Below are positions 22,474-33,566 of a stretch of DNA of 64,000 nucleotides, piece after piece. Under the pieces are notes generated by a model that saw only the letters and a program-made list of their open reading frames with translations, searched no databases and was not told the origin of the DNA. The DNA is taken from the NCBI GenBank assembly GCA_003255065.1, contig QAOA01002452.1, forward strand, positions 10,944-74,943. The letters are read 5' to 3'. The position numbers were made by a program, and so were the translations under genes. How positions within the stretch are numbered: the first letter of the stretch is position 1; each line of letters begins with the position of its first letter. This DNA comes from Cercis canadensis (Eukaryota > Streptophyta > Magnoliopsida > Fabales > Fabaceae).

Positions 22474-24349
22474 CACTACAAGAAAATAAGCATTTTCTCA
22501 TGGACAAAATTCATGAAAAAACACATGAATTTTGGGGATCGAGAAAAACCAGCTTGACAAATCAAATTTTTACAGAATTTCTCATAAACTTACTTTTGGC
22601 ATGAGAAATATTGAAAAAAAAAATCTCTCAAAATTTCTCACGGATTTTTGTCCATGAGAAATTCGTCAAGTTTTTCTCTTTTGCTGGTTTCTTATATCAA
22701 TACTACAGAAATTAAAAAAAGGAAAAACAAAAATCCAAAGAAATGTTAACAAAAAATCATATATTATCACATTTAAAAAAACTTTACAGAGTTTGGTTTT
22801 AGATTTTACACATTTTATATCCAAAACAAAAACTAACTCTAAATTAATAAAATTCCCCAACCCTAGACTTAGAACAAAACAGAAAAATATCAACAAAATA
22901 AACAAATGTAGAGACAATTTTCTAGCTATTCTACATTTTCATTGATTTTTCCTAGGATCTAGTACAGAGTTGGCAGAATTGCCTTCACCATAGGCTACAA
23001 TATGCTCCTAGTGCCTTTTCCCCAACATTCCTCATGGACTTGGTATCGAAGTATTGTCAAACACTTGTCCAGCATGAAAAAATTAGTCAGAGGAACACGT
23101 TTAACTGCTTGAAATGCCGTAGATCGAACATCACTATTTGAAACATTTTAGGAACAACACATAGTCACTCAAAGTATAAAACAGTGATAACTAATCATTT
23201 TGGCCATGCAAGTCAAATTTTGGCCACTTCCTCACTTTTCCATAGTCACTAAGGACAGTAACAAGAATTTGAAAGCTTAAATTTGCTCTATAAACCACAT
23301 AAATATGTTGCAAGGAAGATATTAGAATCATTTCATTTTTGAGAATGATAAGAGCAGCTTCAGTAACTACAAAAGGAGCATATCCATCCAAGAAACTCAT
23401 ACATAAAGAAAAATCACAAATATCTATCCAAAAAATCACAAGAAAATATATAGAAAACTAAAATAATCATATCATACATTAAAAGTCCTAAAAAAATTCA
23501 AGTAAAAAAAATTTACATCATCCCTATTTCCTAGTCTAAAATTTCATAATCCATCAAAAAAATACCAAAAAATCATAAAATAACCTCCAACCACCCGTAC
23601 AACAAAACCCATAAATAAATTTAATAAAATAAAATCTACACATTGTCAATTTAGGCATCCCAATTTTGAATTCAACATAAACCCTAACCTAAACAACTAA
23701 TCATGCCCCCAATTCATAATTATGTAATTTAACTACTTCTACATATCATTATAACCTAAATCCAAAAATTAAAAGAAAATAACCCAAATCCAAATGAAAA
23801 GGAAGATTTGGGTATTCAAACACTTATCTCAAGAAGGAAGGATTAGCTCCAAGCTTTGTAACACCGTAAAAGCTTACAATGCCGCCAAAAACTGAAGGGA
23901 GTCGCTGAAAATGGGAGGGAACCATTGCAAAGCAAAGCTTGGAATGAGAAGGGAAGAGAGAATAGTGAAAAATGGTGAAAAACTTGGTGAAATGAGAAGA
24001 GGAAAGGGGGCTCGGATGATTATAACATTACAAATTTCTCATGGACTTTCTCACAGATAACGAGCTTCAAGAAATTTTAAAACCCAAATTTTAACTTTAG
24101 TGAAACAGTGCGTTTTGTTTCTCACAGAATTCTCATGGAAAAATTCATATTTCTCATGGACTTTCTCACATAAAAAATTTTCATGAGAAATTCAATTTTC
24201 TCATGGAATTTTCTCATGAAAATATTTTTCATCAAAAATTCCGTGAGAAATTCCTATTGAATGCTAATCCGATATAATTCTTTGAGAATTTCTTACAAAA
24301 TTTCGTTTCGTGATAAATTTTCATGGAAAATCAAGTATTTTTTGTAGTG
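22474..24349. mobile_element. Non-autonomous CACTA element, 3-bp TSD
   Basis: It begins CACTACAAGAAAAT and ends ATTTTTTGTAGTG with TSD AGA on both sides (22471-22473 and 24350-24352). Both ends carry many subterminal words like ttctcatggac / tctcatgagaaa in alternating orientation, as in CACTA elements. It is 1876 bp long with no transposase. The interior (23395-23940) is partly repeated just downstream at 24353-24920. Confidence 0.92.
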
Positions 24350-24352
24350 AGA

Positions 24353-24920
24353 GAAAAACTCATATATAAAGAAAAATCCATCCAAAAAATCACAGAAAGT
24401 TATAAAACTAAACTAATCACATCATACATTAAAAGCCCTAAAAAATTTTACATCATCTATATTTTCTATTTTTAAATTCTGACATAATTACCCTAAGAGT
24501 ACATAACTTTCATATTCCATAAAAAAAAATCCAAAAATCATAAAACAACCTCAAACCACCCATATATCAAAACCCCTAAACAAATAACAAAATAAAATCC
24601 ACACATTGTCAGTTTGTTCATCCCATTTGTGGATTCAATATAAACCCTAACCTAAACAACTAACCATATGCATCCAATTTGAAATTGTGCAATTTAACTA
24701 CTTCTACATACTATTATAACTTCAATCCACCAATTAAAACAAAATAATTACAACAAAATAACCCAAATCAAAGTGAAAAGGAATACATGAGGATTTGGAT
24801 TTGGGGTAATTGAAACACTTACAAAAGGAATGAGAGCTCAAGCCACACACCCTATCACGCCAGATATGGGAGCATGCTGCCAGAAAGCCATCGGAAATGG
24901 AAGCTTGGAGGTAGGAATGT
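24353..24920 (+). repeat. Partial copy of the CACTA interior
   Basis: 24353-24920 matches 23395-23940 in direct orientation with many substitutions (shared words: catcatacattaaaag, aaccctaacctaaacaacta, aataacccaaatc). It starts immediately after the TSD of the upstream element but has no CACTA terminus of its own in view. It may be the remaining internal part of an older copy into which the newer one inserted. Confidence 0.75.
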
Positions 24921-25777
24921 AAACCAAAGCAGCTAAACCGACCGAATTGAACTGGACCAAAGGAAAACTGAACCAAACCGAAGGGGTCGGTCTGCTTTTA
25001 GGTTTTTATTTTTAGAAAACCGAACTGTCTGTATATATATATATACGTAATTTTATTATATAATGTAATTATAAACTTTCTAAAACTACGTCATTTTGGT
25101 TGAACCCTAAATCCCTTAGCCCCTCTCTTTCTCCCTCTCCATTCTCTGCCTTTCTACTTGTTGGTCTGAATCAGTAAATTCAAATGGTCTCTACTGCTCT
25201 GCTCTATGCTCTAGCTCTCCCCTCCCTCTCGCAAGTCCCTTTTGGATTTCTCCGTCTCTGCCTTTACTCGGTGGTTGTGATCTTCAGCCTTCAAAGTTTC
25301 TGGTCTTCAGTCTTCACTCTTTGATGGAAGCCCCAAAATTTTTCCTCAACCATTCGCAAGTCATAACAATGGGAGAGCAAATTGGGACTCTTGAGGCAAA
25401 GGAACAGGCAAGAAATCCTGATTTATCTTTCTTGATCTGCTCCATTTTCTCCTTGCTTTCGTCTATGTTTCTATTTCTCTTGCTATAACTTTGTCTCCAT
25501 CTCTCTATATCGTTCTCTTTCCCCCTTCTTAGGCCTCTGTATGGTGGTATTTTATTTTATTTTTTTGTTCTCTTTGTGCTTTCTTAGCTACTAAATTAAG
25601 GATGAATTCATTTCTAATTGATTGTAGATTTTGATCTGGGGAATTTTGTTTTTTTATTGGTTGGGCAGCATTTTTTTTTTTTAATGAATTTGTGGTGCTG
25701 TAATGCTGTTGTGTGGCCCCTGTGTGTTTCCCATTTATGGCTGCTTAGGAGTGTTCAGCTCTTGGTTCTGTTTCAAC
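24921..25777 (+). other. Possible 5' end of a truncated gene
   Basis: After a short block of aaccgaacc-like low complexity (24930-25030) and a TA run, 25100-25560 looks like a pyrimidine-rich plant 5'UTR followed by ATG at 25324 (MEAPKFFLNHSQVITMGEQI...) or 25371 (MGEQIGTLEAKEQ), then intron-like T-rich sequence after gaacag|gcaag. A second exon-like block occurs at 27100-27138 (tttttcag|agatgg ... gagcag|gttttt). I recognise no protein family. It could be a dead gene start or random. Confidence 0.25.
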
Positions 25778-26707
25778 CAATGTTTTAAAAATCGGATCAA
25801 TAAGTGAACCGTTTTAGAGGATGAGCACTGGTTTAACCAGTTGGACCAAATGGTCGGACTGGTGACATCATAAATATAATTTTTATATAACTATAATATT
25901 TAATGTGCCTATTGTATATTTTAAGTTATAATAAATATATTTGAGTAAAACCCCTTTTTGGTCCCTGAAAAATACATCCACTGACAAATTGGTCCTCCAA
26001 AAATGTTCGGTGACAAATTAGTCCTCGAATTATTGTTTTCGCTGACAAATTAGTCCTCGAATTATATTCGCTGACAATTTAGTCCTCGATTTTGAGGACT
26101 AATTTGTCGTACGGAACCATAATTCGAGGACTAAATTGTCAGCGAATATAATTCGAGGACTAATTTGTCAGCGAAAACAATAATTCGAGGACTAATTTGT
26201 CACCGAACATTTTTGGGGGACTAACTTGTCTATCGTTGAATTTTTCAGGGACCAAAAAGGGGTTTTACTCAATATATTTTTATTCAAATTTGTTAATAAA
26301 ATTAAAGTTGGCCTAGTGGCAAATGTCTTTTCTTTCTCTTGGAAGAAGGGTTTGAATCCTCTTATGGAAAATATTTATCCATTATACAATCTAAATGTGA
26401 ATAAGTAAATTATAATGCAAATTTATTCACAAAAGAAGCATTGGTTTGATGGTCCAAGCCTCTTTTCCCCTTCCTAAGAAGGCGGTTCAAATCCTTTGGT
26501 GGAGTTTTCATATTTTATTCAAAACAATGCAATTTTGAAAAAAAAAATTAGTGAACTGTCTAGTTATGTAAAACCGGACCTATTTACTCTGGTTTTCACC
26601 GGTTTAACTGCTCTAGCAGTTTAATTCCCTTAATCGAACTGAAGTCCAAACCATGCACTGGTTGAACCTGTTGAACTACCCGGTTTGATCCAGTTTTTAA
26701 AACATTG
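25778..26707. mobile_element. hAT-type non-autonomous element, copy 1 (8-bp TSD)
   Basis: The ends are CAATGTTTTAAAAA / TTTTTAAAACATTG, fitting the hAT YARNG terminus, and are flanked by the perfect 8-bp TSD GTTTCAAC (25770-25777 and 26708-26715). Subterminal sequence is rich in aaccgg/ccggtt words. The family is repeated at 35962-37002 and 41813-42930. A MULE (25943-26270) is nested inside. Interior segments at 26300-26360 and 26430-26510 look tRNA-like (ggcctagtggcaaatg; gggtttgaatcc; ggttcaaatcc). No transposase. Confidence 0.9.
25943..26270. mobile_element. Small MULE-like element, 9-bp TSD
   Basis: The termini are GAGTAAAACCCC / GGGGTTTTACTC with the perfect 9-bp TSD AATATATTT (25934-25942 and 26271-26279). 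It is 328 bp and almost entirely an inverted repeat around a short centre near 26095, built from 'gacaaattagtcctcgaatta' subrepeats. The first nine terminal bases are identical to those of the element at 17782-19080, so both belong to one family. It is inserted inside the hAT-type element. Confidence 0.93.
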
Positions 26708-26715
26708 GTTTCAAC

Positions 26716-27529
26716 TGTGATACAGTGATAGTGCCAGAACAGCTCCAAACTCTCTTTTTTTCATTTTTACCCCACCCACTACTCTCCCTTGCTCATGCTA
26801 AAGCTGAGATTAAACACATACTCATGCTTAATTGCGATTTTCAACTCATTTTTGTCAAAATAAAACAGTTGGTTCTCTTATTTTTCAAATAGAATGACTT
26901 GGTCTTTTTTATTTTTTAAAAGTTGGAACCCTTGCCTTGAGCCATAGCTGTTGTGTAATCCATTACTTCTCTGTTACTCTTGCAATGAACCAACCAATGG
27001 TGTTAAAAGGCCATACTAGAAGGTGATCACGTGACTCTAGTGTGATGAGCATCACGTGATGAGGCATTGACATTTTCTGGTACCTTTTCAACTTTTTCAG
27101 AGATGGATAAAGATGATGAGTCTTTTACGAGCAAGAGCAGGTTTTTCTTTTTCTTTTTCTTCCCTTAAATTTGCCATAAAATTCAGTGGGTGTTTTATGT
27201 CGAAGCAGTCATTTAAAGTTTTAACTATCAGATTCAAAAGGGTTCAAGTTCAACTTGGATAGGGAATAATATGCTGGACTGGGATTGGGAGGTTTGATTT
27301 GGTGACAAAACCGATTAAACCGACCAAGCTGAACCAAGTTTGATCGGTTTGATTTGGTTTCAAAAAAAAAATAATCAAGAAACTGAACCATACCAATCAA
27401 GCGGTGGTTTGGGGTGTAAATCAGACTGAACCGGACCGATGACACCCCTTCTTGGAGGGATAGGGGAAGAGAGAAGAGTGACTTTGGTGGAGAAGAAGTG
27501 AAAATTCGGAGGGAAAGAAGGAAAACTCA
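26716..27529. other. Intergenic DNA
   Basis: No intact gene. 27221-27446 contains accgaacc/ggttcggt-like low-complexity DNA, probably the end of an unclassified element. Confidence 0.4.
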
Positions 27530-27743
27530 TATAGGTATCAAATTCAAATTCCAATGGAATATACTATTGAAATTTGAAAAAAAAAAAAATTAAACACAAA
27601 AATAAAAAATTAATTTTTAAAAATCCCCTAGCCCTTAGAAAAGAATTCTAACAATATTCCATTGGAATTTTTTTAAAGTGTATACCGTCAGAATTTTGTT
27701 CTGTTGGGAATTTTTTATTGAAAAATACTGATTTTCTTGCTGT
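27530..27743. mobile_element. CACTA-like terminal fragment
   Basis: This contains ttccaatggaat subterminal words and ends GATTTTCTTGCTGTG (27743), close to the right end at 21489 (GATTTTTTTGCAGTG). The matching left terminus was not found. It lies 165 bp beyond the 3' end of the PCC13-62-like gene. Confidence 0.5.
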
Positions 27744-27909
27744 GTATATTTATGGAAAGAAAGAATGATAGATGCCTTAATGCTATACGAAACATTTTTA
27801 TGATCATATTATCAACTAGAAAGCAGATTTATTTGCGGCCTGGAAAAGGCTAAATAGTTTCAAGATAGAGTATATAAGGCATAGATAGACAGTAGTATTT
27901 TTCTTAGTT

Positions 27910-29527
27910 TTAGGCACGTAAGTAAGATCTGGCAATACGACCATTTGCTCCATTTGGGTAAAATTGACCAGGGACATGTTCATCACCCCCATATATTACC
28001 CTCAGTATCTCCTCTGGAGTCCTTGCATATGCAGTTGAATTTTCGTCACCCACGATGACATTGCCTTCAACTCTTCCCTCAGCACCCTGAGATCTAGGGA
28101 CCACAAGCCCCTCATTTTTCACACCTGCATTTCCTAGCCTATTCCCGAGATCTGAAATGCGATTTGCAAAATCTGCCACAGTGAGTGCATATGGTAGCAC
28201 TATCACCGCGCGACGCTCATATAGTAGTGCGCGGATAACCGCATCTTGGCCTGCCTTTACCCCCAGAAGACCTGCAACAAGCTGTACATAAACACAAGCA
28301 CACGATTTGAATCAGATAACTTTCGGCGTGTCACTCTTTTATGTAAGATGCTCTTGTATCTTGTAAGCTTATAATGCATGGGAATTCAAAATTTTCACAT
28401 TATATATTTTTAAATTTTTTTCATTGGTAGCTACATAAAAAGAGTAATCTATTGCTTTCCAAAATCCCTCAAAATTTCATCTCATCCTTTCCAAAATGAA
28501 ATGTGAATTTGCAACTTCTATGATGAAGTGTATGCCCGTTACTAAATCATTGAGATGTCCCTGTAATTTTTCATTGCATGTCATATCAAACATAAGCATA
28601 TTTAATTCTTAGTATTTAATATTTGATACTAGGTTATCTCATATACAATGTGAAAATACAGATGTGCCCCTTAATGATTTGAGGGGTTTCTCAAATTTAG
28701 TTGCGTTTTGAGGTTTACCGCCCTGCTGGTGGCACTTTGCAGCTTTGGATTGGCTCCAACATACCCAGTGAGGGCAATATAAGGGAGCACGTAAGATGCA
28801 ATCCCAAAATTGATGGAGTTGGCATAGGGATCGAAAGGAGGCGTCAGAGGTCGTCCAAAAGCACTGTCCATGATTTTGGCAAATACTCCTCTGCTTATAT
28901 TTAGTAATGGCCTGGGGAACCCCCCCAACTTCGCCTCTTATGGCCCTGCAATGAGGATGAAATCTCTTAAAATTAAAGCCAACTCTTTTCTTTCAATGGT
29001 GTTATTTTTTTCATAAAAAATGATATATGCAATTTGTTTCATAACCTTCAAAATCAGAAAGAGTTAAGACACTAAATATGACCAACTAGTGAAGTGTTTG
29101 AATAGTTTGCGTTTTAAATTCCATATCATCATGCCAAAAAAACTTTAAAAAATTTGAANAAAAAAAAAAAAAAAAAAAAAACTGTAATTGTAGAGTGCGA
29201 GAACCTCAAATGTCCAACTTCCTCATAAGCAAACTGCAAGATGACATCCTGGGTGAGAGCGTCTAGATTGGCCCTTTGGGCACCTATGGGTGAGGGCCCT
29301 CCAGCGACTAATTCAGGAGCTACTGTATCCAGCCCCCTACCCAAAGCCCCGAATAAGTAGAATTCAGCTTCCAAGTATTCTAAATTCAGAAAGAATTGCA
29401 CCAGATCCGTATCAGATTGTGCGATAACTTGAGAAGAATAAGAATGGGGAAAGGAAAGGAGGATGAGAAAGGTTAGGGAAACAACAATGGAGGCAGAACT
29501 AGTAGTGACGGGAGTGTGAATTGCCAT
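27910..29527 (-). CDS. PCC13-62-like desiccation-related protein, frameshift in exon 2
   Basis: There are three exons on the minus strand: 29527-29205, 28945-28719 and 28281-27910. The junctions GAG|GTTCTC, GCAG|GGCC, GCG|GTAAAC and ACAG|CTTG keep the family reading ...EEVGHLR|AIRGEVGGFPRP...SATSRA|LVAGLLG.... The product, about 306 aa, has an N-terminal signal peptide (hydrophobic VVSLTFLILLSF) and the ferritin-like fold (DLVQFFLNLEYLEAEFYLFG, QFAYEEVGHLR). By family it is a drought/ABA-induced extracellular or cell-wall protein; the biochemical role is unknown. Exon 2 has a run of seven G (plus strand C, 28920-28926) where six keep the frame, so as written translation breaks after EVGG. This is either a homopolymer error or a real null allele. 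Intron 1 contains N29159 beside a poly(A) run. A fragment of its 3' end, or of a sister gene, is at 4951-5236. Confidence 0.88.
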
Positions 29528-29576
29528 TTTTTGAGCTCTTTTTCTGGGTTATGTGTTTATGTCACTATGGCATGAT

Positions 29577-29637
29577 TCACGTATATATATATATATAATC
29601 TTTGGTTCATGCAGCTGCATGAAGCAATGAACGTGGC
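29577..29637 (-). promoter_or_regulatory. Candidate TATA and ABRE motifs of the PCC13-62-like gene
   Basis: The minus strand has a TATATATATA stretch at about 29581-29597 and an ACGTG core beside it (near 29577-29581), 50-70 bp upstream of the ATG. A canonical ABRE core, ACGTGGC, is on the plus strand at 29631-29637. ABA-responsive regulation is usual for this family, so the motif fits, but function is inferred. Confidence 0.4.
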
Positions 29638-31172
29638 AAGAGGACATAGATGAGTTGAATATAGAATTGCTACATGAGCATGGCCTAGTGTACTACTTCA
29701 AGAGTACACAAGAATTTCTACAATCCTAACAGCTCGAGTTAGGCAGCTAGTTAGGCACCTACTAATGTGGAGGGAAATGAAAGAGTAAAAAGACTCTGCA
29801 AAAAACGACTTTCATTTGTGCAGTGAAATTTAGACTTTGGTAGTCTGGATCATTTAATGAGACATAGCCACATAGAGTTGCGCGCACTAAAACTCTCTCG
29901 AGTTCTGTGGACAGGTTTATGCACGCAACGTACATGGATCAATAGTAGAGTGGTTTAGCTAGGAGCTTCATTTAATGAGGCAAACTTCTTGTTCCAACTA
30001 GCAAGAAATCTAGTTCAGTCCCATTAAATGTTTTTTCTTCTTTTTTTTTTCTAATTCTGATTTTATTTCCATGATTGCTCAACTTTTTTATGCTATAATG
30101 GAATAATTACAAATTTTATTACAAAATAAATACTTTTCGGGTATCAGAATGAAAATTTTCTCGTGAGAGGGAAAAAAAAAAAAAAAAACCTTAACAAAAA
30201 TTCTCCTTTTTACTTCCCCTTATCGCAGAGAAGTATTTGAAAGAAAAATAGATGGCAAGCCTTTAAATCTTTGAATTATTTTCCATCTTCTTAGCATAAA
30301 AGAAAAATAAAACTCTTATTCCATCTTTGGTTTGTGGATTTTACGGATTGGGAAAAAGGTTCGCAAAAGAATTTTGATACTATAACAGAGGAGCAGAAAT
30401 CATAGTAAGTTAAAACATATATAATACTTGTATGATACCTGTAAGTCTATAATTTTGAATAAAATTTCCGTTTGATTTATCAAAATTAAGGAATCAATAA
30501 AATACATGTTTAATTGAAAGCTTTCCTAAAATAACATATAAAATGTTCCATGCATACTATTTTAAAGAATAAAAAAAACTCTTTCTTGGTTTAATGAATT
30601 TTTTTTCTTTACATTTTATTTTTACCTAGTATATAGATAGACTTTTATATGCTCTTCTTTATAGTTATAGTTAATGTGAATATAACTTTGACCTTAACTC
30701 TGATTTTTGTTATACTATTATTATAACATTTTTTGTAATCAAAATTAATAAAAATTAATAATTTTTGTGAATATTAAGTATGTTGAGATATGATTCATAT
30801 GTAAAAATTATTTCAATATTAAGTATTTTGTCTTATCAAAAAAATGTTTTGATTAAAAAATAAAAGAGATTTCTTAGATACTTTTAGTATTTATGTGGAA
30901 TGTCATATCAAATGAGAATAACCATGTGTGAATGACATGTGTACAAGTCAATTATTTTTAAGTTTTCTTGAAAAAATAAGATAAATTATATTTATATTTA
31001 ATAAAATATAAAAATTACGTATGTTTGTCATGTCAATGTAATATAAGGAATACTCATACGGTATCATAGAATATTTGAAAAATAAATTTTGGTTTTAGTT
31101 TTAGTCAATAAAATATACTATAATACTCATGATAATATAATAAAAATTACTATATAGAACTCATATTTTATA
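29638..31172. other. AT-rich intergenic DNA
   Basis: No gene, RNA gene or transposon end recognised. Confidence 0.5.
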
Positions 31173-31658
31173 GCTTTAAATGTATAGCAAATCCCTATAG
31201 TTTGGACGAATTTTGAATTAAGTCCCTATAGTTTTTTTCCTCTTTTGGGGTCCTTATAATTTGAACTTTTTTAATTGGATCCTTATTGTTATCCCAAATT
31301 ATAAATTTGTTAGTTTAGTCCTTACATGGCAAATAATTTGTCTATGTAGCAATAAAAGAAATTGATTTGGTGCCAAAGTGGCACAAAAATTGTCACCTCA
31401 TCATCTTTCATCTTCTTCCCTTCTCTCTCTACTTTGGTAATTTGTGTATCACTTTGGCATCACATCAACTTCTTTTATTATCACATAAACAAATTGTTTG
31501 ATATGTGAGCACTAAACTAATGAATTTATAATTTGAGGTAACAACAGTGACCTAATTAAAAAAAATAAAACTATAAGGACCCCAAAAGAAAAAAAAAAAT
31601 TATAGGGACCTAATTCAAAATTCGTTCAAACTATAGGGATCTACAGTACATTTAAACC
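31173..31658. mobile_element. MULE-like MITE, 9-bp TSD TATTTTATA
   Basis: The termini GCTTTAAATGTA / TACATTTAAACC extend into inverted repeats of roughly 80 bp (ccctatagtttggacgaatt and its partner). The 9-bp TSD TATTTTATA is perfect (31164-31172 and 31659-31667). It is 486 bp long and non-coding. Confidence 0.9.
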
Positions 31659-31984
31659 TATTTTATATAACGAACTTTTCATTATAAAATATAATATATT
31701 CGTATATACGTATATGTATTAGATCCGTATTATAAACTGCATGCTTGACTGTTTCTTTAATAAAAAATTTATATTATACTCATACGTATATTTCAATGTT
31801 TAATTTCAACATTTGTAGACTATTTACTTTGCACTTTTTTTTTGGTACATGCTTTACCCTTTATTAATACCTACTAAAAGTATAATTGATAGTTTATAAT
31901 TTAATCATATACCTTTTACCCATTTTCAGAAGTTATGAATTTATCGTCCTCCCCTCCTTATAAGGGCATTCTATATTGAATCAA

Positions 31985-32778
31985 GGTTGTCAAACTTGTG
32001 AGTTTATCTAAACTCGTCGAGGTCCTGTAAACTCGACTCATAAAACACAACTTGTAAACTCGTCCAAGTTTACTAAAAAGTAAAAATTAGTAGCAAATAC
32101 ACTACCTATTGCATATAAACTTATTAATTTACATAGAGAATACTCTAGAGACATACACACAATTCTATCTTCACAAAGATTGATGTCATAATTTTACCTC
32201 CATGTGTATTTCTCAGAACTAGAATCTTTCACAAGAAAAGATTAAACCCTCAAATATTATATTTCATCTATATTAATAAGCGTGAAACAAAAAATTAACT
32301 TACAAAGAATGAAGACTATAGTTTCCTTGACTTATTCATCTTCTTTTATGCTTCAACGTGCTAGTGTTATTGCCTAAATTCTTCATGGCACTGAGGTGAA
32401 CCAGGATGCAGAGAGGAGAGAAGAAGAAGAAGAAGAAGAAGAAGATAGGGATTCTTAGAAGATAGTTGAAGATGAAGAGCAATTACAAATGTTTTGTATT
32501 GGATCACCAAAACTACATCATTTTACCCATTTTTTTTTTAGCTAATTTGTGTTTCATTAGATGGGCTTCAGTGGCCCAGTCACAAGCCGACTGAAAAAAC
32601 ACTTAATTAAAAATAGCCCATCTCATGGCTATGATTGAACTTTTATATGAGTTTACACCGAGTTTATGCGAGTTTACGAATTTACACTGAGTTCACTCCG
32701 AGTTCATAGGAGAGGCAAGTTTACCATAAGTTAGCAAGGTTTTACCTATAAAAATGTAAACTCGTGAGTTTGACAACC
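31985..32778. mobile_element. Terminal-inverted-repeat element with GGTTGTCAAAC ends
   Basis: It begins GGTTGTCAAACTTGTGAG and ends CTCGTGAGTTTGACAACC, with further inverted 'taaactcg' words inside. No clear TSD was seen (flanks ..gaatcaa / atggact..), so the superfamily is unassigned. It contains a GAA microsatellite at about 32419-32443. No protein. Confidence 0.7.
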
Positions 32779-33016
32779 ATGGACTAAATCAAGGAGAGAA
32801 GGGCAGACCCACGTTGTAGAATATAGAGTAGGGGTAGGGCAAAAAACTTTTTTTTGTACTATTAGATATTGAAGCTAGCCTCTATATTAAGCTTCCTCTT
32901 CTTTTTTTAATGAGAGATGATGTTGGTGTTAGAAAATTTGAGCTAACAAAATTTAAGGGAATTTAGTTAAAACTTAATGAGTGTAATTAAATTAAGCATA
33001 TGACCAAAAAAAATAA

Positions 33017-33566
33017 GGCTTAATTGTAATTTTAGTCCCTGTATTTTAACGACTTAAACTTTTTGGTCCCCCTTCTTTAAAAATGAACTATTGAGTCCCT
33101 CTATATTCATAAAATGTATAATTTTGGTCCTTTTGTCTTTAAGTCAAAATCCTTAGGTTTATTTTAAGGTGTAAAGTTTTCTGATTCATAATCTCACCAT
33201 CCAAATTGAAGAGTTGTGTCTTGTGAACCTCCCCACTAAAATTTAGCTTGATCTAATGGTGAATGAGTCTAGATTTTTGTTTAGATGAAAATTTATGATT
33301 TTGGCATTTTGGGCTGAGTCCCATAGTTATATCAAGCTGAAATTGAGTGGGGATGTTCACAAGATGTAGCTCTTTAATCTGAACAGTGAGATTATAAATC
33401 AGAGAACTTTACACATTGAAATAAACCTAAGAATTTTGACTTAAAGACAAAAGGACCAAAATTGCACATTTTATGAATATAGAGGAACTCAATAGTTCAT
33501 TTTTAAAGAAAATGAACCAAAAAGTTCAAATTGTTAAAATAGATGAACTAAAATTGCAATTAAGCC
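33017..33566. mobile_element. MULE-like MITE with GGCTTAATTG ends
   Basis: The ends are GGCTTAATTGTAATTTTAGT / ATTGCAATTAAGCC, with inverted repeats of about 200 bp (ttggtcc, aactattgagtccct and partners). Both flanks read aaaaaaaataa, an 11-bp match in a simple A-rich context that fits a 9-11 bp TSD. Non-coding. Confidence 0.8.

Noticed and set aside
26300..26510. Genuine tRNA genes
   Set aside because: Box-like motifs exist, but no cloverleaf stems could be drawn and they lie in a transposon family.
29129..29204. Extension of PCC13-62 exon 1 through the poly(A)/N region
   Set aside because: The reading past GHLR crosses the GT donor and becomes low complexity; the family continues in exon 2.
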